NCBI GenBank assembly: GCA_045626925.1 | Contig: JAZUQZ010000026.1 | Coordinates: 50,301-114,300, forward strand | Direction: 5' to 3' | From: Aphodoplasma sp045626925 | Lineage (GTDB): Bacteria; Bacillota; Clostridia; UBA1381; UMGS1253 | DNA length: 64,000 bases | Shown: piece after piece, positions 17,597 through 25,246 of the stretch | Position numbering within the stretch: the first letter of the stretch is position 1 | How the letters are laid out: every line of letters starts with the position of its first letter | The notes under the pieces: generated by a model | The model's input: only the letters and a program-made list of their open reading frames with translations | The model's database searches: none | What the model was told of the DNA's origin: nothing | Position numbers and translations under genes: made by a program

Positions 17597-18340
17597 CTAT
17601 TTCTTTACAGTAGCATATTTACCTATCTCATCTATAATTGAGTCATATTCTTCTTGCGAGATAAAACCTGTCTCTAAGTTCTTTTTTACATTTTCCATCA
17701 CTTCTTCATAAACCCAATTATAATTTATCGGATTTTCCTTTGTGAAAGCAGACATTTTCTTTTCCAGCTCTTTGAAGTCAACTGATTCCCCACGATGGTT
17801 TTCAGCAATAGTTTTTTTGGAATCACCATTGTTTATGAAGTATAATCCTTGATCCATACCAACAATTCTATAGTAATCTTCGTCCGTGTTGTATGCTCCG
17901 CCCATATTAGGCTTGTAAAGAAGCGCAATAACTTCATCGCCTATTTTAATATCAGGCTGACATTCTACAACAACAGATAATTCCTTTGTATCCCCACCCT
18001 CAATACGAATAGGGACTAAGTCTGTCTTACTTGCTTCGCCCCTTAGAACATCTGAAACTTGCAAGTAGTAATCTGAAAAATTGCTGCCTTCAGCACCCGA
18101 TGCCGGTGTTACAGTGAAGATCTCAGATTGCTTCACAATCTTGCCCTTAACAATAAGTTGTGATTTTTTTAATTGTTCGTCCATACTGTAAACTACAGGA
18201 TAGTTGTGGACGGTTATTCTTGGGATATCGAAATTTGCGCCGGATTGTACTTTTACAATAAGCACAGTAGCCAGTATAGATAACAAAACTATACTACAAG
18301 TTGTTTTTGAGAAAAAACTTTTGATTTTACATGTATCCAT
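17597..18340 (-). CDS. Secreted or membrane-anchored protein of unknown function
   Basis: About 247 residues. An N-terminal hydrophobic segment (about 12-30, CSIVLLSILATVLIV) acts as signal or anchor. The mature part is hydrophilic and acidic: SQLIVKGKIVKQSEIF, DYYLQVSDVLRGE, IRIEGGDTKEL, IKIGDEVIALLYKP, which suggests a small beta-barrel domain, then a helical end with TGFISQEEYDSIIDEIGKYA. I do not recognise the family with confidence. The ATG at 18340 is supported by AAGGGAGG 7 bases before it. It follows the matrixin-like protease gene by 19 bp in what looks like one operon, so it could be a partner, substrate or inhibitor of the protease. Confidence 0.7.
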   Translation of the reverse strand: MDTCKIKSFFSKTTCSIVLLSILATVLIVKVQSGANFDIPRITVHNYPVVYSMDEQLKKSQLIVKGKIVKQSEIFTVTPASGAEGSNFSDYYLQVSDVLRGEASKTDLVPIRIEGGDTKELSVVVECQPDIKIGDEVIALLYKPNMGGAYNTDEDYYRIVGMDQGLYFINNGDSKKTIAENHRGESVDFKELEKKMSAFTKENPINYNWVYEEVMENVKKNLETGFISQEEYDSIIDEIGKYATVKK

Positions 18341-18359
18341 ATTTAAAACCTCCCTTATT

Positions 18360-18950
18360 TTAATATAAATATGTAATTCCATTTATATCATCAGAGTTTA
18401 GATAGCGATAGGTATTTCCTGCCGGATATACATTCATAACAGCACCATTTGAAGTAGTATGATCAAGTCCAGCCGCATGACCTGCCTCGTGGATGAATAC
18501 AGTCCAAACATCATAAGCCCCGGGGGTAGCTGAGTTCGCCCAAGTAAATGCGGTATTAATATCAATATCGACTGATTTGGCGATGTTTGGGGTCAATGTA
18601 GATGTATAAACTCTAGTCCAACCAGGAGCAGATGGATCTGCATATGCCTTATAGATGCGAGTTTTATTATCATCTTCAGGGAAAGTTGTGCTACTATGCC
18701 TTAATGTTGGCTCTCTGCTCATTAATGTTATGCCAGCCGCACTATTCCATTGATACAGAGCCTCATTAAAATGCGAGATTGAAGTAGCTTCAAAGCCGCT
18801 ATAAGGAACAAATGTGAGAGTATAATCAGTGTTTAATTTTATGCCAGTCGTAGTATACGCGTAAACAAGCGCAGATGGAACACATAGCAATGCAACAATC
18901 ATTAAAGCTAAAAATGTATTGATTATGCCAATACTTTTTCTCTTCATCAT
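18360..18950 (-). CDS. Secreted matrixin-type zinc metalloprotease
   Basis: 196 residues: signal peptide to about Ala32, then a compact catalytic domain. The zinc site is HEAGHAAGLDH (His154, Glu155, His158, His164), the extended metzincin motif HExxHxxGxxH, and the Met-turn follows in NGAVMNVY (Met172). QWNSAAGITL and DIDINTAFTW match the usual fold of small matrixins (family M10). No propeptide cysteine switch is seen. The ATG at 18950 was chosen because AAAGGA lies 9 bases before it. The gene follows a 27-codon leader ORF and a terminator-like hairpin, so expression is likely attenuated. It would act outside the cell on proteins or peptides. Confidence 0.88.
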   Translation of the reverse strand: MMKRKSIGIINTFLALMIVALLCVPSALVYAYTTTGIKLNTDYTLTFVPYSGFEATSISHFNEALYQWNSAAGITLMSREPTLRHSSTTFPEDDNKTRIYKAYADPSAPGWTRVYTSTLTPNIAKSVDIDINTAFTWANSATPGAYDVWTVFIHEAGHAAGLDHTTSNGAVMNVYPAGNTYRYLNSDDINGITYLY

Positions 18951-18975
18951 AAAATCAAATCCTTTCAAATTCACA

Positions 18976-19025
18976 TAAAAAGCGTGTAAACATACCTCCT
19001 ACTTCAAAGAGGTTACTTACACGCT
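18976..19025 (-). promoter_or_regulatory. Terminator-like attenuator between leader ORF and protease gene
   Basis: In mRNA sense, AGCGTGTAA (19025-19017) pairs perfectly with TTACACGCT (18989-18981), an inner ACCTC/GAGGT stem stacks inside, and a run of five T follows. That is the shape of an intrinsic terminator placed before the protease start. An 11-base part of its upstream half (19003-19013) is also perfectly complementary to 19104-19114 inside the leader ORF, which could form a competing structure. Confidence 0.65.
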
Positions 19026-19044
19026 ATACTAACATTTGTTCACT

Positions 19045-19128
19045 TTATTTATTTTTCTGATTGTCAGAAGCACATAACAAAAGTAGTATATCCGCAAAGC
19101 CGTACCTCTTTGAAAATAACTGAACCAT
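19045..19128 (-). CDS. 27-residue leader or signal peptide
   Basis: The ATG at 19128 has a textbook AGGAGG eight bases upstream, the best ribosome site in this region. The peptide starts MVQLFSKRYGFADILLLLC and ends ASDNQKNK: a basic amphipathic start, a hydrophobic core with one Cys, and a polar end. It precedes the attenuator-like hairpin and the protease gene. It may be a regulatory leader peptide or a small secreted, processed signal peptide. I know of no matching family. Confidence 0.55.
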   Translation of the reverse strand: MVQLFSKRYGFADILLLLCASDNQKNK

Positions 19129-19512
19129 TGTTATCGCCTCCTCTATTGATGTTAAATGTATTATATCACATATCTTTCTAAAAATCAATAGTTTTAGAAA
19201 ATTTAGGTAATTAACATAATTATTTTTTGAACTTCTTTTATAAAATCATTTGTAATAAAGGTTTTTGTTTTCATTTTTGGGTATCTTCTTCTGGTGGATA
19301 TCCCCGAAGAAGAAAAAAAACAACACTTTTATTATTTACCTATTAATTTTTCCAAAAAACAATGCTTTTTAGGGGGGTAAAATTAACAAAAATAGTGCGG
19401 TCGGAAAAACTTCCGCATTTTTTCGACACTTTTAAATGACACTTATATAATAAGTGATAAAAATTATAAATTATGTTTGTTTTATTGTTAAATCAACATT
19501 TTTAACAGTTTT
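19129..19512. other. AT-rich non-coding stretch
   Basis: No gene seen. It holds an isolated TTTATAAAA core at 19237, a TCTTCTTC...GAAGAAGA inverted repeat around 19268-19310, and a plus-strand terminator at 19396-19423 with no obvious upstream gene. Weaker TATAA cores at 19446 and 19465 lead into the periodic array. Confidence 0.5.
19396..19423 (+). terminator. Orphan plus-strand terminator-like hairpin
   Basis: TGCGG, a 12-base loop, CCGCA, then six T. No plus-strand gene ends upstream, so it would close a short unrecognised transcript or insulate the array that follows. Confidence 0.5.
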
Positions 19513-19828
19513 TATAAAATGATAGATATGTATTAAAATATCGACAACTATTTATAAAAGGGTAGGACAGAAATTATAAAACTCCGGAACTGAAATTATA
19601 AGAAATTACGGAAGGAATTCTAAAACCTTTATGCTGAAATTATAAGATACTCAAGCAACTTTTATAAAAAGTCGGTCAATGATTTATAAAAATCTAAATA
19701 TTTTTTATAAATCTTCTGCAATCTTTTATAAAAAATAAGGATTTTTTATAATCGGTTTTATAAAAAACAAAAGAGATTTTATAAAACTTTTGACAGTTTT
19801 TATAAAATCCCTAATATTGTTTATAATG
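19513..19828. repeat. Periodic array of TTTATAAA-like palindromes, 20-22 bp spacing
   Basis: The core TATAA (mostly inside TTTATAAAA or AAATTATAA) starts at 19513, 19531 (degenerate TATTA), 19553, 19575, 19597, 19619 (TCTAA), 19641, 19663, 19685, 19706, 19727, 19747, 19759, 19780, 19801 and 19822. Steps are 18, 22, 22, 22, 22, 22, 22, 22, 21, 21, 20, 12, 21, 21, 21. The bases between cores (13-15, once 5) are unrelated to each other. A step of 21-22 is two helical turns, so nearly all cores lie on one face of the DNA. It is not coding, because 22 breaks frame. It looks like a multi-site protein-binding array (iteron-, centromere- or nucleoid-type). Function unknown. Confidence 0.8.
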
Positions 19829-19984
19829 TGTGGAACTTTGCAACACCACGAACTATGCATAAAAAATGGACATATTTGCTCAATACAATTCAATTTCTCT
19901 GCGAGATTTCAACAAAAAGTCCGTTTCACAGAAAATCGAGTTATAGGATACCATTCTTTTTATTAGATTTTAATCGATATTAAA

Positions 19985-20013
19985 TTGACTGTAATATGTT
20001 TATATGATATAAT
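19985..20013 (+). promoter_or_regulatory. Candidate sigma-A promoter
   Basis: TTGACT, 17 bp, TATAAT. It lies 550 bp before the ABC transporter ATG, with only decayed fragments between, so it may now drive the transporter with a long leader. Confidence 0.5.
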
Positions 20014-20045
20014 TAACTAATACGGAATTTTATTTCATAAAATTC

Positions 20046-20174
20046 TCAAGAGTTATTGCTCTTTTGTGCTCTTTCGAGCACTGCAACAATTGACGGCGTC
20101 GTAAAAATGCCCTTGCAAGCAAAGGTTTTTGCTTCCTGGTAGAATTGATAGCCTGCATCTATATTGTTCTCTGA
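20046..20174 (-). pseudogene. Possible decayed coding fragment, unidentified
   Basis: A 42-codon minus-strand stretch reading ENNIDAGYQFYQEAKTFACK and then GIFTTPSIVAVLERAQKSNN before a stop. The composition looks like real protein, but there is no start, no ribosome site and a stop just upstream. I cannot name the parent family. Confidence 0.35.
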
Positions 20175-20212
20175 TTATATCATTGTTGCATTTTGAATGA
20201 GTAAAATTTTAA

Positions 20213-20480
20213 TTTAATAAAAATCCTGTATTCAGACCTGATATTGTGGTTGATATTGATAGCGAAATAGATGTCAAGCTTAACATCGCAAACACTAATG
20301 TATCTCAGGTTTATGAATGGCTTCCTTATACCTATGGCAAAGAAGTACCAAAGGGGGATGCTGAGCGCTTTGAGTGGCTTAAAGGAGTGGAAATAACAGA
20401 CAAAAATGCGTTATGCTGAAGCTTATGAGATAAGTGAATATGGAAGTCCGATGTCGGAAGAAATAAAAACGAACTGTTAA
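20213..20480 (+). pseudogene. PIG-L/LmbE-type deacetylase C-terminal remnant
   Basis: One frame gives FRPDIVVDIDSEIDVKLNI, SQVYEWLPYTYGKEVPKGD and AERFEWLKGVE. After a frameshift near 20405 the next frame continues RYAEAYEISEYGSPMSEEIK to a stop at 20478. This order (D-I-xx-D, SQVYEWLP, then RYAEAFE-x-SEYG) matches the C-terminus of clostridial PIG-L family N-acetylglucosaminyl deacetylases as I know them. The N-terminal metal-binding part and a middle piece are lost, so it is non-functional. A further open piece (LFIVLAALMDIIVYKCLDKF) runs to 20561, three bases before the ABC gene, and may be a remnant of another gene. Confidence 0.6.
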
Positions 20481-20563
20481 AATAATTTATTTATTGTGCT
20501 TGCGGCGTTGATGGATATTATTGTTTATAAATGCTTAGATAAATTTAAGAAACGAGGATAACA

Positions 20564-22294
20564 ATGCTAAAAAAGTTTATAAGCTATTACAAACCCCACA
20601 AGAAAATGTTGGCGCTTGATATGCTTGCGGCCCTGCTCATATCATTAACGGGTATGGTTTATCCAATAGTCACAAATAAAATGCTCAATAACTATATACC
20701 AAACAAGATGTATAAAACTATAGTAATTGCAGGAATTATTGTACTTGCTTTGTATGTTATAAGATTGCTTTTAAGATATTTTGTGCAATATTACGGCCAC
20801 ATTATAGGGGTAAAAATGCAATCTCAAATGAGAGTGGATTTGTTTGAACATTTGCAAAAGCTGCCATACACATTTTATGATAATAACGAAACAGGCAAGA
20901 TTATGACAAGAATAACAAGCGACTTGTTTGAAGTTTGTGAACTTGCTCATCACGGGCCGGAAAATATCTTAATCAGTGCAGTAATGATTGTTTTGTCATT
21001 TGGATATCTGATGAGTATTAATGTTATACTTACTTTGATTATCTTTGCGTGTGTTCCTGTTTTGATTGTTATAACGGCTCACTACAGGAAAGTTATGAAA
21101 GATGCATTTTCAGAGAGGCGAAAAAGCAATGCAGTAATCAATGCCTCGGTAGAAAGCAGCATAACAGGAATAAGAACAACAAAAGCATATACAAATGGCG
21201 AGCTTGAAACAACCAAGTTTAAAAAAGGCGATAAAGAGTTTGTTGAGTCGTCAAAAAAAGCATATTCGGCAATGGCTAAATTTCATTCGTCTACAACATT
21301 TATTACAGATATATTCAATGTGATAATTTTGATTGCCGGTGGGTTGTTTTTGTACTCGGGTCGTATAACATTTGGCGATTATTCTACATTTATCGTTTCG
21401 GTAAACCTATTTATAGGACCCGTAACAACTTTGATTGGTTTTATGGAACAGTTTCAAAATGGTGTAAGCGGATTTAAACGCTTTGTTGAAATAATGGAGG
21501 AAAAACCTGAAACCGATGTTGAAGGTGCAGCTGCCCTTGAAAATGTTCAAGGCTTGATTGAGTTTAAGGATGTGTCATTTTCTTACGATAAAACAAAAGA
21601 AGTATTGCACAATGTAAATATGAAAATAGAAAAGGGCAAAAAACTTGCATTAGTAGGGCCATCAGGCGGCGGGAAAACTACTATTTGCCATTTGCTTCCA
21701 AATTTTTATAAACTACAAAATCATGGAGAGATTTTGATTGACAATAAAAATATTACCGAATTTACACTCGAATCTGTCAGGAAATGTATTGGTATTGTTC
21801 AGCAGGATGTTTTCCTTTTTGCAGGAACAATAAAAGAAAATATTTTGTATGGAAGACCTGACGCAACGGATGAAGAAATTATTGAAGCTGCAAAAAAAGC
21901 AAATATCCATGATTATATTTCAACGCTTCAAAACGGTTATGATACCGAAATAGGTGAGAGAGGCGTCAAGCTTTCCGGCGGACAAAAGCAGAGAATAAGT
22001 ATAGCAAGAGTGTTTTTAAAGGATCCGGCTATTCTTGTTTTAGATGAAGCTACAAGCGCGCTTGATAACACCACAGAGGTCTTAATACAACAAGCTCTTG
22101 ATGAACTTTGTAAGGGAAGAACAACTTTGGTTGTGGCGCATCGCCTTTCGACAATAAGAAATGCTGATGAGATAGTTGTTGTAAAGGATGGAAAAATTAA
22201 AGAACGGGGAGCTCATGAAGAACTTATGAAAAAAGGTGGCATGTATAAAGATTTGTATTCGCTCCAATTCAGAGATAACGACCTTTTTGAATAA
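20564..22294 (+). CDS. ABC exporter, fused permease and ATPase (half-transporter)
   Basis: 576 residues. Six membrane segments in about 1-310 form a type IV exporter domain, followed by the ATPase: Walker A GPSGGGKTT (about 366-374), Q-loop IGIVQQDVFLFAGTIKENI, signature LSGGQKQRIS, Walker B ILVLDEATSALD, and H-loop VVAHRLSTI. It should work as a homodimer pumping lipids, drugs or peptides outwards. No C39 peptidase domain, so not a classical bacteriocin processor. It heads a plus-strand series with DUF896 (15-bp gap) and a GH20-like gene. The cargo cannot be told. Confidence 0.93.
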   Translation: MLKKFISYYKPHKKMLALDMLAALLISLTGMVYPIVTNKMLNNYIPNKMYKTIVIAGIIVLALYVIRLLLRYFVQYYGHIIGVKMQSQMRVDLFEHLQKLPYTFYDNNETGKIMTRITSDLFEVCELAHHGPENILISAVMIVLSFGYLMSINVILTLIIFACVPVLIVITAHYRKVMKDAFSERRKSNAVINASVESSITGIRTTKAYTNGELETTKFKKGDKEFVESSKKAYSAMAKFHSSTTFITDIFNVIILIAGGLFLYSGRITFGDYSTFIVSVNLFIGPVTTLIGFMEQFQNGVSGFKRFVEIMEEKPETDVEGAAALENVQGLIEFKDVSFSYDKTKEVLHNVNMKIEKGKKLALVGPSGGGKTTICHLLPNFYKLQNHGEILIDNKNITEFTLESVRKCIGIVQQDVFLFAGTIKENILYGRPDATDEEIIEAAKKANIHDYISTLQNGYDTEIGERGVKLSGGQKQRISIARVFLKDPAILVLDEATSALDNTTEVLIQQALDELCKGRTTLVVAHRLSTIRNADEIVVVKDGKIKERGAHEELMKKGGMYKDLYSLQFRDNDLFE

Positions 22295-22309
22295 ATAGGG
22301 GGAAAAGAC

Positions 22310-22531
22310 ATGGAACAGATAAAAATTGATAGAATAAATGATCTTGCAAAAAAGTCAAAAAATGAAGGCCTTACGGATGAGGAAAAAGCAGAACAAAAGC
22401 TTTTGAGAGAGGAATATATTATGGCTTTTCGCGCCTCGCTTACGGGTGTTTTATCAAACACATACATACAAACACCTGATGGCAAAAAAGTAAAAGTAGA
22501 GAAGAAAAACAAAAACAATAAGGTTTGTTAA
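22310..22531 (+). CDS. DUF896 (YnzC family) small protein
   Basis: 73 residues. KIDRINDLAKKSKNEGLTDEEKAEQKLLREEYIMAFR is the diagnostic helical hairpin of the YnzC/UPF0291 family, followed by the usual SxxxVLxNTYIQTPDGKKVK tail. A cytosolic protein of unknown function; the Bacillus YneA-operon member is linked to SOS. AGGGGG ribosome site. Lies between the ABC exporter and GH20 genes. Confidence 0.93.
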   Translation: MEQIKIDRINDLAKKSKNEGLTDEEKAEQKLLREEYIMAFRASLTGVLSNTYIQTPDGKKVKVEKKNKNNKVC

Positions 22532-22561
22532 AATAAATTTCAATATAAAGGAGCAAAGAAA

Positions 22562-24196
22562 ATGAAGCAGGTGTGCAAAGAAAACAAGATAAAAAGATTA
22601 GGAACAATGATTGATTGTTCAAGAAATGCCGTGATGAACATTGAGTCGCTTAAGAAATGGATTGATGTGACATCGGACATGGGTTATAATGTCGTTATGC
22701 TCTATATGGAAGATGTGTATGAGGTGGATGAAAATCCATATTTTGGATATGGACGAGGTCGATATTCAAAGCAGGAGCTTAAGGAAATTGATACATATGC
22801 AGTCTCAAAAGGAGTGGAACTTATCCCGTGCATCCAGACGCTTGCCCATTTGAATGCTATCAGTTATTGGAAGGAATACTATAGCATGTTTGACTGTGAT
22901 GACATTCTTCTGGTTGGTGACGAAAGAGTTTATGAGCTTATTGACAATATGTTCAAAACAATGAGTCAGTGTTTTACAACAAAACATATAAATATAGGCA
23001 TGGATGAGGCACACATGGTTGGTCGAGGCAAATATTATGATTTGCATGGCGATTGTGATAGAACGAAGCTTATTGTTGAGCATTTGAACAGAGTTTCGCA
23101 AATTGCTAAAAAGTACGGTTTTACGCTTTCAATGTGGTCGGATATGTTTTTCAGAATTGCCTCCGGTGGCGAATATTACAACACGGAATTTGAAGTGAGC
23201 GACGAAGTAAAAAGTCTTATCCCCGATAATGTTGAGCTTGCGTATTGGGATTATTATTCAAAGGACAAAAAGCATTACAATGATATGCTCAGGGCGCACA
23301 AAAAAATCAAAGATGAGATTTGGTTTGCTGGAGGAATTTGGACATGGAGCGGATTTGCACCATATAATAAGTTTTCTATCGATGCGACAAAGGCTGCGCT
23401 TGATGGATGCAATAAAAATGGTATAGAAAATATTGTGTTTGCTTTGTGGGGCGACGACACAAGTGAATGTTCAAAATTTGCAACAATACCAGCTTTGTTT
23501 TATATAGCTGAAATGGCAAAGGGAAACAAGAGCGCCACAAGCATTAAAGAAAAATTTAAAGAAAGATTTGGGATTTCGTTTGATAGATTTATGCTTCTTG
23601 ATTTAACAAGCAAAGGCGAACGGATAAATCCGTCAAAATATGTATTCTATAATGATTTATTTAATGGCCGTATGGATACTGTTATTACAGATACGCTCAA
23701 GGATGAACACAAGGCGTTATCGAGAAAGCTGGCGCTTCTTAAGGATAATGAGCAATGGGGGTATCTGTTTAGAACACAAAAAGCTTTGTGCGATGTAGTT
23801 GCACTAAAGGCTGATTTGGGCATAAGAATAAGAAGTGCATACAACGAAAAAAATATAGACGAGCTTAAAAACATAATTGCTGATTGTAAAAAGGTTAAAA
23901 AGCTTATGGAAATATTTTATAAGAATTATGAGCAACAATGGATGCGCGAAAATAAAGGACACGGTTTTGATATACAGGATATTCGCGTAGGTGGAATGAT
24001 TGCAAGAGTAAATCATTGCACGGAAAGACTTCAACAATTTGTTGATGGCAAAATCGAAAAAATTGAAGAATTGGAGGGGACTTTGCTTGATTTTTTTGGC
24101 AGAGGAACAAATTATGTCAAGGAAGACAAGCAATTGGCTGATTTTAAATACATTTATTCTTCAAACATGTTATTTATGGGTGCTTTTGGAGCATAG
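22562..24196 (+). CDS. GH20-like beta-hexosaminidase, cytosolic
   Basis: 544 residues without a signal peptide. A TIM-barrel domain begins at once (LGTMIDCSRNAVMNIESLKKW). The catalytic Asp-Glu pair of family GH20 is in INIGMDEAHM (Asp148, Glu149), where the substrate acetamido group assists hydrolysis. MWSDMFFR and WSGFAPYNKFS follow as later barrel strands. The C-terminal 180 residues are helical. Members remove terminal N-acetylhexosamine or glucosamine. Being cytosolic, it would act on imported oligosaccharides or recycled wall fragments. AAAGGAG ribosome site, 30 bp after DUF896. Confidence 0.85.
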   Translation: MKQVCKENKIKRLGTMIDCSRNAVMNIESLKKWIDVTSDMGYNVVMLYMEDVYEVDENPYFGYGRGRYSKQELKEIDTYAVSKGVELIPCIQTLAHLNAISYWKEYYSMFDCDDILLVGDERVYELIDNMFKTMSQCFTTKHINIGMDEAHMVGRGKYYDLHGDCDRTKLIVEHLNRVSQIAKKYGFTLSMWSDMFFRIASGGEYYNTEFEVSDEVKSLIPDNVELAYWDYYSKDKKHYNDMLRAHKKIKDEIWFAGGIWTWSGFAPYNKFSIDATKAALDGCNKNGIENIVFALWGDDTSECSKFATIPALFYIAEMAKGNKSATSIKEKFKERFGISFDRFMLLDLTSKGERINPSKYVFYNDLFNGRMDTVITDTLKDEHKALSRKLALLKDNEQWGYLFRTQKALCDVVALKADLGIRIRSAYNEKNIDELKNIIADCKKVKKLMEIFYKNYEQQWMRENKGHGFDIQDIRVGGMIARVNHCTERLQQFVDGKIEKIEELEGTLLDFFGRGTNYVKEDKQLADFKYIYSSNMLFMGAFGA

Positions 24197-24241
24197 AAAA
24201 TCGCTAAAACAATTTTATACAATTTCACGGAGGCGAATACA

Positions 24242-25246
24242 ATGAGTGAAAAAAAACAACATATGACATCAATAGGGGGCCAAGCGGTAATTGAAGGAGT
24301 TATGATGCGCGGACCATCAAAGACGGCGATTGCAATTAGAAAACCTGATGGCGATATAGATATTGATATAAAGCCTAATAGCTCACTTGTTGCAAAGCTT
24401 AAACTTACTAAAATACCGATTATACGGGGCATTGTGGCATTTTTTGATAGTCTGATATTAGGCGTCGGTGCAACAATGCACTCGGCAGAATTTATTGATA
24501 TCGAGAGTGAACAGGAAGAAAAACCATCAAAGTTTGATGAGTTTTTAGAAAAGCATTTTGGCGAAAAAGCGCTTGATGTTGTAATGTGGATAGCAGTAGC
24601 ATTTTCGCTTGTAATTGGTGTTGGACTGTTTATGCTTTTGCCGACCGCTATTGCAGGGACGATAAAAAGTGTGCTTTTAAATGAAACATTTATCAAGTTT
24701 TCTCCGGAATTTATAAATGCAGCAAAGCCTGTTATAACAAATCATGTTGTTCTAAACTTATTAGAAGCGTTTACAAGAATAATAATATTTATGATTTATA
24801 TGCTTTTAGTATCAAAGCTCAAAGATATGCAACGCGTGTTTGAATATCACGGCGCCGAACATAAGACAATTGCTTGTTATGAAGCAGGAGAAGAACTTAC
24901 TGCTGAAAATGCAAAGAAATATACGCGTTTTCATCCACGATGCGGCACAAGCTTTTTGCTTATTGTTATGGTTATAAGCATATTGTTTTTCTCGTTTTTG
25001 ACATGGGATAATGTATGGACAAGAATGGGTACAAGATTACTATTGTTGCCGGTTGTTGCGGGAGTTTCGTATGAAATAATAAAGATTGCCGGTCGTGGCA
25101 AGTCGAAATGCATAGCCTTTCTTACAAAACCGGGTTTGTGGATGCAAAAGCTTACTACACGCGAACCGGACGCAACACAACTTGAGGTTGCAATTGCGTC
25201 GCTTAAAGCAGTTTTGCCCGAAAACGGGGAGGATGACAAGTGGTAA
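24242..25246 (+). CDS. DUF1385 membrane protein
   Basis: 334 residues. IGGQAVIEGVMMRGPSKTAIAIRKPDG at 10-36 is the diagnostic start of DUF1385 proteins. About four membrane segments lie between 115 and 290, with the conserved FEYHGAEHKTIACYEAGEELT and FHPRCGTSFL motifs (His and Cys residues that may bind metal). Function unknown; the gene is almost always beside prmC and prfA in Clostridia. Its stop overlaps the prmC GTG start. Confidence 0.92.
   Translation: MSEKKQHMTSIGGQAVIEGVMMRGPSKTAIAIRKPDGDIDIDIKPNSSLVAKLKLTKIPIIRGIVAFFDSLILGVGATMHSAEFIDIESEQEEKPSKFDEFLEKHFGEKALDVVMWIAVAFSLVIGVGLFMLLPTAIAGTIKSVLLNETFIKFSPEFINAAKPVITNHVVLNLLEAFTRIIIFMIYMLLVSKLKDMQRVFEYHGAEHKTIACYEAGEELTAENAKKYTRFHPRCGTSFLLIVMVISILFFSFLTWDNVWTRMGTRLLLLPVVAGVSYEIIKIAGRGKSKCIAFLTKPGLWMQKLTTREPDATQLEVAIASLKAVLPENGEDDKW

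Noticed and set aside
18981..19002. Second leader ORF starting at the ATG inside the attenuator
   Set aside because: The AGGAGGT touches the ATG, far too close for initiation, and the 12-codon product has no other support.
19513..19828. CRISPR or TIGR-like spacer array
   Set aside because: The repeats are only 8-9 bp and AT-only, the spacers only 13-15 bp, and no cas, adaptation or tas-like gene lies nearby, so the array is kept as an unexplained periodic repeat.
20564..22294. Bacteriocin-processing exporter
   Set aside because: No N-terminal C39 peptidase domain is present and no double-Gly leader peptide was found nearby.
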